The position numbers were made by a program, and so were the translations under genes. The notes beneath the pieces are model-generated. The model was not told the origin of the DNA. It saw nothing but the letters and a program-made list of their open reading frames with translations, and did no database searches. DNA of 64,000 nt from JADLHS01 sp036274115 (GTDB lineage Bacteria > Verrucomicrobiota > Verrucomicrobiia > Limisphaerales > JADLHS01). The stretch spans positions 8,850 to 72,849 of the forward strand of contig DASUGI010000263.1 of assembly GCA_036274115.1 (NCBI GenBank). Direction: 5' to 3'. Below, one piece after another: positions 7,631-16,200 of the stretch (position 1 is the first letter of the stretch; each line of letters opens with the position of its first letter).

Positions 7631-9202
7631 ATGCTTGAACGAAAAAAGGCTGTGCCGAGTCTGCTGCCACCCGCGCCGCGCGACCTCACGCGATGGCAAA
7701 AGGCCCAGGCACAACTTCTGAGCGGACAATTTGCCCCGGCGTTAAGCCATTATCGCGAACTGGCATCGCGCTACCCGGCGATCGCTCAGTTGTGGTTCGA
7801 GTTGGGGAATGCCGCTCTGGGAGAACTCGATTTTGAGGAGGCGAATCGGGCGTATCAGCGCGCACGGGAACTCGCTTCTGATAACGCGGCCTTGCTTGGG
7901 ATGATTGGCCATCAGTACCTCGCCCTCCGGCATCCGGACGCCGCCCGGGCTTGTTTTGAACGCGCTGTCGCGGCCGACCCTAATCTCGTGGATGCACGTA
8001 TCAATCTCGCGGTCTGGTTCGAGAAAGAGCGTCGGCTCGACGACGCCTGGGAATGTGTTGAGGCCTGTCGCGCGAAGCATCCTCAGGATGATCAGGTCCG
8101 CTATTTCCGCGCCTTTTTGTTGCATCGAAAGAAAAAGGATGTCGAAGCAGAAACCGAGTTGCGTGATCTGATCAAGCGGGGACCGCAGTATCCCTATGTG
8201 AAGTATGCCAGCCGGCATTTGCTGGGAGCCGTGCTGGACCAACTCGGCCAGTATGAAGAGGCCCTGCGCTGGCTGTGTGAAGCCAAGGCGCAGGTGCGGA
8301 CCATCACTGACACCTCTTTGCTCGAGCGTGGATACGATGAAGGGAATCGGCGCCGTTGCGAGTTGCTGGCGGAGCTGACGCCGGAAACGATTCGTCGATG
8401 GCGCGCGGAAGGGCCAGCCACCCAGGAGCGTTTTCAGTTTGCCTTTTTGGGGGGCCACCCTCGCAGCGGCACCACCTTGTTGGAACAGATTATCGATGCG
8501 CACCCGGAGGCATTGGGGTTCGACGAACCGGGAGCTTTCATTCAGGAGATTTGCAACCGCATTGCTCCGCCGCAAGGCCAGGCCATGCCGTTGCGCAAAC
8601 TCGACGCACTTGCGGCCGCGCAACGGGCCGACCTGCGCCGGCGGTATGTGAAAAGTCTTTGGCGCGAAGTTTCCGGTGAACCCGCAGCCCGCGTGCTGTT
8701 GGACAAGAATCCTTCGCCCACGGTGTCGCTCCCCGTCTGGTTGCGCGTGTTTCCCGAGCTGAAAGTCATCATCGCATTGCGTGACCCGCGCGACGTGATC
8801 ATCAGCTGTTTCTTTCAAAATCTCATGCTCAACTTAACCAACGTGAACTTTCTTAGTTTGGAACGCACCGCCAGGCATTATGCCGATTTGATGGACGTGT
8901 GGCTGCGGATGCGAGAACTCGGAGGATTTGACTGGCTGGAAACGCGTTATGAGGACGTGGTCGCGAACCTTGACGTGGAGGGCAGGCGTGTCACCGAATT
9001 CCTGGGATTAAAATGGCATCCCGATCAGGCGCGTTATCACGAAACGGCACGGCACAAGGTGCTTAATGCTCCGACGTACCACGATGTAACGCAGCCCGTT
9101 TACCAGCGGGCCGTGGGCCGGTGGGAACGCTACGCGTCCGCGCTGGAGCCGCTTCAGGAAAAACTGGCTCCTTATTGTCGCGCCTTCGGTTACGCGACCT
9201 GA
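7631..9202 (+). CDS. TPR-repeat sulfotransferase
   Basis: 523 aa. The N-terminal half holds tetratricopeptide repeats (about residues 20-230); the C-terminal half is a PAPS-dependent sulfotransferase. The 5'-phosphosulfate loop reads GGHPRSGTTLLEQI at about residues 273-287, and the 3'-phosphate motif reads RDPRDVIISCFF at about 380. A TTG at 7592 would add 13 residues, but ATG 7631 is the more natural start. This architecture resembles bacterial protein- or glycan-modifying sulfotransferases; the acceptor is unknown. It is upstream of, but not tightly linked to, the giant exported proteins. Confidence 0.9.
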   Translation: MLERKKAVPSLLPPAPRDLTRWQKAQAQLLSGQFAPALSHYRELASRYPAIAQLWFELGNAALGELDFEEANRAYQRARELASDNAALLGMIGHQYLALRHPDAARACFERAVAADPNLVDARINLAVWFEKERRLDDAWECVEACRAKHPQDDQVRYFRAFLLHRKKKDVEAETELRDLIKRGPQYPYVKYASRHLLGAVLDQLGQYEEALRWLCEAKAQVRTITDTSLLERGYDEGNRRRCELLAELTPETIRRWRAEGPATQERFQFAFLGGHPRSGTTLLEQIIDAHPEALGFDEPGAFIQEICNRIAPPQGQAMPLRKLDALAAAQRADLRRRYVKSLWREVSGEPAARVLLDKNPSPTVSLPVWLRVFPELKVIIALRDPRDVIISCFFQNLMLNLTNVNFLSLERTARHYADLMDVWLRMRELGGFDWLETRYEDVVANLDVEGRRVTEFLGLKWHPDQARYHETARHKVLNAPTYHDVTQPVYQRAVGRWERYASALEPLQEKLAPYCRAFGYAT

Positions 9203-9518
9203 CGCGCCTAAGAATTCTCCTCGCTTCGTTCGCCCGGGTTTCCCCCCTTTTGTGGGATAGCGCTCCCTAGAGTGAACGCTAGAGTGGCACATCGCCAATC
9301 CCGCGAAAACACTTGCGCGTGGTTTGGCAGTAACAACGAGTGCAACGCGGTTCACACAAAAAAAGCCAACTCGGCGGTTATTTCGTGGCAACGGTGAAGG
9401 CGGCGGAAGCCTTTGGCCGTAGTGTCAAACCTGCCAGCTGCTTTCCGAAAGGCGATTCAAGCCCGAGAGGAGTTGATCAGAATTTCCATCGGCTTTGCAC
9501 TCAAAACCAAAACCCAAA
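9203..9518 (+). other. Intergenic leader before the first giant LamG gene
   Basis: 316 bases with no credible gene. It contains TTTCCCCCCTTTTGTGGG-like sequence at about 9239-9256 that loosely resembles the sites upstream of the LamG and response-regulator genes at 57-58 kb, a short direct repeat CTAGAGTG at about 9267 and 9280, and GC-rich sequence at 9390-9470 able to fold. A GAGAGGAG run lies about 50 bases upstream of the start, too far to act as its ribosome site. The length suggests a long untranslated leader, but no known riboswitch could be assigned. Confidence 0.4.
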
Positions 9519-12500
9519 ATGAAAAGAAACCTCCTATTCCCCGGGGCACGAAAAGCTCTGCTGGCAGTTCCCGCTGCCGCCATGATGCTTGGTGCCGCGA
9601 GTCACGGCGCCGAGATCGGCATCAACTTCCAGGATAACTGGGGCGGGACGCCTTATGCCCCGCTCAACGATGCCGCCGGTGCTTTCGGCATCCCGCTGGC
9701 CAACTGGTACAACGCACCCACGGTCTTCAACTCCGGACCGGGCGCGGGCGTTGGCACGAATGGAACCTTCGCCGTGCCCGGCGGCGGAGATCTCAACGTG
9801 GCCTGGGCGTGCCAAAACACGTGGAGTCTCACGGCAGACATCCCGACGTTTGGGGATGACCAGGTTATTTACGGCTACCTGGATGACCCCGCAGGGGGAT
9901 ACACGGTAACGCTTCGCGGCCTGCGTGCGTTTGCGTCCAGTTTCACCATTACGACGATTGCTTCGACGGATGGTGGATCGGAATTCATGCCTGTCACCGT
10001 GTTCTCTAAAACAGAGACCAACACGGTTGAATACCTTAACAACTACGCGCCGAGCTTTGCGAGCGGCCTGGCGGGCACGAGCACGGTCAGCACGGTCTTC
10101 GCCACCTTGAATGGCAATGACTCCGTTACCATTCGCGGCTTGAGCAAGACGAACTCTCAAATCCGCTCGACTCTCGCGGGCATTCTCATCAGTTACACGG
10201 CGGGCGGAAACAATCCCCCCTTGATCGAGAGCAATCCACAGACACCGCCCGGAATACTATTCCCCGGCAGCTCTTTCATTTTGAACTCCACTGCATCTGG
10301 CTCGCCCACGTTAGCCTATCAATGGCGGAAGGGTGGTAACAACATTCCCGGTGCAACCTTCGCCTCTTACACCAACACCAGCGCAGTAGTGGGTGACACG
10401 GGCGACTACGATGTTGTTGTCACGAACAGTTTTGGTTCGGTGACCAGCGCCGTTGCCGTGGTAACAATCCAAAACGTTACCGCGCCCGTAATCACGCAAG
10501 CCCCGCTCTCACAAAGCCTCTATCAGGGTTATCCCGCGGCGTTCACCGTTGTAGCGACCGGCGGACAGCTCACGTATCAATGGAAATCCAACAACGTCGC
10601 GATCCCGGGTGCAACGAGTGCGACTTTCACCATCCCGAGCGTTACGAGCAGTTCTGCCGCGACGTACACCGTTGAGGTGAACAATCCCGTCGGACCATTG
10701 GCCTCTGCGTCCGCCACACTCACCGTCAAGGTGCCGACGAGTGCTTACGAGGCGGTGGTGGCGGGCACCAAACCCGACTTCTGGCTGCGCTACAGCGAAA
10801 CAGGCCCGGTGTTGCAGGAAACGGCGGCTAACTCCGGCAGCCTGGGCGCGTCGGGCACCGGACTTTACATCGGCGCTGCTACTCGCTTGCAACCCGGCGC
10901 GTTGGCGGGCGACAGCTCGACGGCCGTCAGCTTTTCGGGTGGACGGGTGAGTGTTCCCTATTCTGCGGAGCTGAATCCGGCAGCGTTCACAATTGAAGCC
11001 TGGCTTAAACCCAACGCGGTCAATGCTCCTGGAACATTAACCTGTCCGTTGTCGTCCGTGCACATTGCCGACCCGCGCTCGGGCTGGCTGATTTACCAAA
11101 GCGACACGGGTTGGAACTTCCGCACCTACGATCAAAACGGCACGGCTACCGCGATCAGCATTACCGGAGGTCCGGCCCCCGTCGTGGGTGAATGGTATCA
11201 TGTGGTCGCAACGTGGGATGGCAGTTTTGGGAAGGTATATGTAAATGGCGTTCCCATGGCGACGAATGAGGTCGCTGCCGCCTACGTGCCGAACCCCGAC
11301 AATGCCTTCTCGGTCGGTGCGCGGAATGATGGTGCGTTCGTCTGGAACGGCACGGCGGATGAAGTGGCGCTCTACGACACCGCCCTCTCGGACGCCCAGA
11401 TTCTGGCTCACTATGAAAATGGAACGAACGCATCGCGAGTCATGCCATACGCGGGCTTGATTGCTGCGGACGAAGCCGTTGAGTACCTCCGCCTCAACGA
11501 CGCTGTGAATCTCTCGCCGGCGACCAACTCGGGAACTCTTGGTACCGCCTGGACGGGCAGTTACCGCGACGCTGGAAACACTGTCGGCAGCCCCGCCATC
11601 TCGAAGGGTCAACCTGGTCCACAGCCCCCGACTTATCCCGGCCTGGAAAGCACCAACACCTCCGTCACGATGCAGAACGGTCTCGCGACTACGGCACCGT
11701 TTGGTATCACGTTGAACAACGTGACGATGACTTGCTGGATCAAGCGGGAGGCGGACTTCAGCACCGACGATTTGAGCTGGCTCACATGGTTGGGCTCATC
11801 ACAATCGGGCGGTTTCCACCTGAACGAGGCGTCCTCTCAACCCACGCCGGGCGAACTTCGCTATCACTGGGATGGCTCGCAATGGAGTTGGGCTTCTGGA
11901 TTGATCGTGCCGGAAAATGTCTGGACCTTCTGCGCGATGGTGCTGACGCCGACCAACGTGACGATGTACATGTCCGAGAACGGCATTTTGAAGCAAGCGA
12001 GCCGCGATGCAGCGCATTCGCCGCACACGCTCAATCTGGCGCCCGGTTTCGGCGGCGGACAACAGGAACGTTTAAGCCGTAACTACATTGGGCAGATGGA
12101 CGAATCCACCGTGCACTTCCGTGCGCTTAGCCAGAGTGAAATCACCACAATGTTCCTGGTCGGCACGGGTGCGCCCTTCGAGGTGGACATCGTTCCCGGC
12201 GGATTCATTGAGGATTCCAAGCCGGTCGGCACGCCGCACAATGGTGCGAATTATCAGGCCACCTGGCTGGAATCGAGCACGGACGGCATTACCACGCGCA
12301 ATGGCGTGGAGGTATTCTCCACGGCAAACCGCAGCCAGATCACGGTGCCGGCGGATGCTGACTTCAATTCCACGAGCGGCACGTTCACATTCTGGATGAA
12401 GGCCGACGCTCCGATTCCCGGACCGGGCAACGAAGGCGCAATGTTGGTTGACCGCCGCACCACGGCGGGCACCGTCATCGTCCTCAATGATGCGGGCAAC

Positions 12501-13013
12501 ATCTTTGTGCAGTGCTCCGGCGGTGCGAATAGCTTCGCCGCGGGCTACTTGCCGGATAGTCTCTGGCATCACGTCGCCGTCACCTACGATCAGTCTGCCT
12601 CCGGCAGCATCGAGATCTTCGTGGACGGTGTTTCTCAGGGCGCTCAGCCGAACACCGCTGCCTGGAGTTGGCCGGCGACGCAGCCGATCGAATTGGGACG
12701 TTCCCATGATGGTTATTGGAAGCGTTACGATGGTCAGATGGACGACTTCCGCATCTACAATCGCATCCTGACCCAGACGGAGATCGCGTCCATCGTCGCC
12801 AGCGACGCACTGGTGGACAACGCGGCGCTCAAGCTGCGGTTCAACTTCGGCACCGCCGGAATCGGCAACTCAGTTACGTGGCCCTTTGGCACGCTCCTGA
12901 GTTCGCCTTCCGTCGGCCCGGACGCGATTTGGACTCCGGTACCCGGCGCAGTGCCTCCGGCCTATCCGTTCCTGCCGACGGAGCCTGCCAGATTCTTCCG
13001 AGCGACGCCATGA
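9519..13013 (+). CDS. Giant exported LamG/Ig-like protein
   Basis: 1,164 aa. ATG 9519 gives a signal peptide (MKRNLLFPGARKALLAV, then hydrophobic Ala/Met residues). The order is: an N-terminal beta domain (about 30-230), two Ig-like domains with the YQWRKGG and YQWKSNN strands (about 230-410), then three concanavalin/LamG-like domains, each with an AFTIEAWLK- or TFTFWMKA-type strand and a FVDGV or YVNGV hairpin. The last residues, TEPARFFRATP, match the C-terminal module shared with three other exported proteins in this window. Probable cell-surface carbohydrate-binding or adhesion role. A strong terminator follows. Confidence 0.88.
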   Translation: MKRNLLFPGARKALLAVPAAAMMLGAASHGAEIGINFQDNWGGTPYAPLNDAAGAFGIPLANWYNAPTVFNSGPGAGVGTNGTFAVPGGGDLNVAWACQNTWSLTADIPTFGDDQVIYGYLDDPAGGYTVTLRGLRAFASSFTITTIASTDGGSEFMPVTVFSKTETNTVEYLNNYAPSFASGLAGTSTVSTVFATLNGNDSVTIRGLSKTNSQIRSTLAGILISYTAGGNNPPLIESNPQTPPGILFPGSSFILNSTASGSPTLAYQWRKGGNNIPGATFASYTNTSAVVGDTGDYDVVVTNSFGSVTSAVAVVTIQNVTAPVITQAPLSQSLYQGYPAAFTVVATGGQLTYQWKSNNVAIPGATSATFTIPSVTSSSAATYTVEVNNPVGPLASASATLTVKVPTSAYEAVVAGTKPDFWLRYSETGPVLQETAANSGSLGASGTGLYIGAATRLQPGALAGDSSTAVSFSGGRVSVPYSAELNPAAFTIEAWLKPNAVNAPGTLTCPLSSVHIADPRSGWLIYQSDTGWNFRTYDQNGTATAISITGGPAPVVGEWYHVVATWDGSFGKVYVNGVPMATNEVAAAYVPNPDNAFSVGARNDGAFVWNGTADEVALYDTALSDAQILAHYENGTNASRVMPYAGLIAADEAVEYLRLNDAVNLSPATNSGTLGTAWTGSYRDAGNTVGSPAISKGQPGPQPPTYPGLESTNTSVTMQNGLATTAPFGITLNNVTMTCWIKREADFSTDDLSWLTWLGSSQSGGFHLNEASSQPTPGELRYHWDGSQWSWASGLIVPENVWTFCAMVLTPTNVTMYMSENGILKQASRDAAHSPHTLNLAPGFGGGQQERLSRNYIGQMDESTVHFRALSQSEITTMFLVGTGAPFEVDIVPGGFIEDSKPVGTPHNGANYQATWLESSTDGITTRNGVEVFSTANRSQITVPADADFNSTSGTFTFWMKADAPIPGPGNEGAMLVDRRTTAGTVIVLNDAGNIFVQCSGGANSFAAGYLPDSLWHHVAVTYDQSASGSIEIFVDGVSQGAQPNTAAWSWPATQPIELGRSHDGYWKRYDGQMDDFRIYNRILTQTEIASIVASDALVDNAALKLRFNFGTAGIGNSVTWPFGTLLSSPSVGPDAIWTPVPGAVPPAYPFLPTEPARFFRATP

Positions 13014-13046
13014 GGTGGGGACGCGCGCGTTAGCGCAAATCACGCG

Positions 13047-13077
13047 AACGGCCAGGGCGAAAGTCCTGGCCGTTTTT
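13047..13077 (+). terminator. Intrinsic terminator of the LamG gene
   Basis: Perfect 10-bp stem AACGGCCAGG/CCTGGCCGTT with loop GCGAAAGT, followed by a short T run (TTTTT overlapping the stem base). It lies 34 bases after the LamG stop codon and insulates that gene from the metzincin/PATR gene downstream. Confidence 0.88.
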
Positions 13078-13219
13078 GCTTTCCACCTTGCCGCATTTTC
13101 TTTCCAGTCCACTTGTTGAACCAAAAGCCCCCCAAAACATGGGATTGGACCGGCTGATGAATTTGGCAAGACTTACCAGACCTACGAAATCGAAACCTCT
13201 TCTCACCACAACCCAAGCA

Positions 13220-16200
13220 ATGATGCAACGCCCTCCCTACCTTGCAGCGCTGGCGACTGTCGCCCTGTTAACCGGCGCAGCGACAGCAATTGCGCAGACT
13301 TTGCCGGCCAACCTGGTGCTCACAAACATCACCATCCAGGGCCAGCCGCGCTCCCTCGCGCTTTACAAACGGTCCGTGCGCGCGACGAATTTGTTTTATC
13401 TCACCTGGAGCGCCGGCACGGGTTATCAAACCAACACACCGCCGCAGGTCCGCACGTATCGCGGCACGGTCGTTGGCGCTTCGAACACGATTGTTTGCGC
13501 CACAATTAAACCGGGCGGGCTGTTGCAGGCGGACGGGTTCGACTATGAACAGGGCAAGAGTTACACCTGGCAAATCAACAACGTAAACGTCTCGAGCCAG
13601 TTGCCGCCGGGCACTTTCGGGTCTCCTCCAAACTTAGGCGCGGTGGCCGCCGAACCCTCAGAGGAGTCCGGCCACGCACTCAGGGACATCATGGATTCAA
13701 TTGAACCACCAGGCGCTGACCCGGGTGCATTGTCCGAAAGCAATGTCGCAGCGCTTGCGCAGTTGCCGCGTTCCACCTACATGCCGCCGTCCGGTGGAAT
13801 GAAGGTGATGGACCTCGGCATTGACCTCACGCACTACCGCTTCGTGAATTCGTTTGGCTCGAATCCCGACGCCGCGTTTGTTGACGTCGAACACGAGGTC
13901 AACATCTACGACCTGCTCATGGCGCGCGATGCGCTGGTCTCCATTCGCGAAAGCGTCTTCGTCATCCGGCAGGACATCTTTTATGTGCCGACCAGCGGCG
14001 GGCATCAGTTGAACCTGATTACGGCCGAGTGGAAAAGCGTGCCGCTCACGAATCTGCCGTGGGCACAGGTTCACTCGTTCGCCACCGAACAGGGTTTGTT
14101 CGGCACGGGCGGCTACGCCTGGGGCAACGTGATTGGCAAGGACGAGTCGTCCGCAAATGTTGAAGCCCTTTATCACGAAGCCGGCCACAACTGGGATGTC
14201 GGCCATCTCGTTTATGGCCGTGATACCATGGGCGGTAATCGCCCGAACCACGGTCCGTTCTGCATTGACCGCCTGCTGCGCAAACGCGACGAATCCATCA
14301 CCGAAGGAGACATCACGTCCTTTCCCGGCACGTATCCCGATCGGTTGCCGCCCTACACTCACGTGGACTGCGCAAGCGTCCTGACGAATTCCTTCGTGAA
14401 CATCAACGTGCTGACCAACGATTGGGACGGCAACGGTGATGCATTAACCGTAATTGTTTTCAGCACCAACACGCTGAAAGGCGGTGTGGTTTCCTGGGTG
14501 AACAATGGCACGCTGCGTTACACGCCGGCGCCGAATTACGTCGGCAAGGATATCTTTGCCTACACCGTTCAGGACAGCACGGGACTGAAAACGCGCGACA
14601 TTGTCCACGTGGAGGTAATCAATCGCAACCTCGCGGTGTCGTACTCGTTTGAGGAAACGGACGGTAAACTGGCCACGGATTCCACCGGCAACGGTCACCC
14701 GGGCAAACTTCAGGGCGCGACGGATTTTGCCACCAGCACTGAGCCCGGCGTTAGCGGGCAGGCGCTGCGCGTGGACAGCGGCGGTGTGATTTGCGACAAC
14801 AGCCCGCTGATGCCGGCTGACGCGCCCGTCAACAGCGATTACAACTACTGGCCGTTCGATGCCGAAACGATGTCGCGCGGGAACTTCTTCGATCCGATGG
14901 ACGAAAGCTACACGGTCGCATTCTGGTTCAAAGCAGACGACGTCTCCACGAGCCGCAGTTTGTTGAAGAAGGAATGGCACACGGAAAACCACGTTGGCTT
15001 CAGCCTCACCATGAGCGGCAGCGGATTGACGGCGACGGTCCGGGAGTTCAACGGCCTGAGCAACACCAAGACGCTCACGTGGTCCACCGCGCTGGCCGCG
15101 TCACGCTGGTATCACGTGGCGCTGCAATTTGATCGCACCGTCAATCAGGCGCGGCTCTTTGTGGACGGTGTGCAACGTGCCTCCGCCGCTCTCGACGCCG
15201 GGCGCTTCATTTTTCAGGGTCGCCAGCCGCTCTTACTCGGTGAAGGCGCGGGTGGCCAGGTGGCATTTGATGAGTTCCGTCTCTACACCAAGGCGCTGAG
15301 TCTCGCAGAAATTCAAGCGCTCTACGCGATTGGTCACATCGCTGCGAGCGGTCCGAGTCCGTCCGACGGCGAACGCGACGTCGCCTTGTCCCGGCAGCTC
15401 ACCTGGGTCGCGGGCCGAGCAACGTATCAACACGACGTCTTTTTCGGCACCAACTTCGCCGCCGTGGCTGCGGCAACTACCAATTCGCCCGAATACGTGG
15501 CGCGTCGTACCGTGGCGAATTTCTCACCCGGCATTTTGCTGCCCGATACCACATACTATTGGCGCGTTGACGAAATCCTCGGCGGCACAAATGTGGCAGC
15601 CGGGAGCGTGTGGAGTTTCATCACCGCGCCCGACTCCATCCATGGCGGCTTGAAACTGCAACTCACGCTCGATGCGCGTGACACGCTGGGAAACATCACC
15701 TACGACCGCGCCGGCCCGCCGTTCAACGATGGCACACTCAACAATGCTCCGACGCCAACTGCTGGCCAGGTTGCCGAGGGACTGGCGTTCAACGGGGCGA
15801 ACCAATACGTCGAAGTTCCGGCGCTCAGTTTGACGACGGACACCATTACGCTGCTCGCCTGGGTGCGTCGTGACGGAGTTGCCAACCTGAACGATTGGGC
15901 CGGCATCATTTTCCATCGTGGGGGTAGTGTCTCCGGCTTGAACGTCAGCACGCTCAACCGACTGGGCTACCACTGGAACGATGCGGCCAACACCTATAAC
16001 TTTAATTCGGGTCTCACGCTGCCCTCGGATCAATGGGTGTTGGCCGCGCTAACCGTCGAAACGAACCGCGCCATTCTCTATCTGGGCACGACCAATGGTG
16101 TCTTGCTTTCCGCAACGAACAATGTCTCGCATAATTTATCCACGTTCGACAGTCCGATCCGCCTCGCCAACGACAGCACCAGTTCCAGTCGCTCGTTCCG

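Noticed and set aside
7742..8818. 358-codon minus-strand frame opposite the sulfotransferase
   Set aside because: It is antisense to a gene with clear sulfotransferase motifs and has no protein-like features of its own.
9380..9475. Possible c-di-GMP-I-like riboswitch before the LamG gene (CAAACC, CCGAAAGG and CAAGCC pieces)
   Set aside because: The order of pieces is suggestive, but the conserved GACGCAAAGC core and receptor stem are missing. A covariance-model search would be needed; I could not fold a convincing match.
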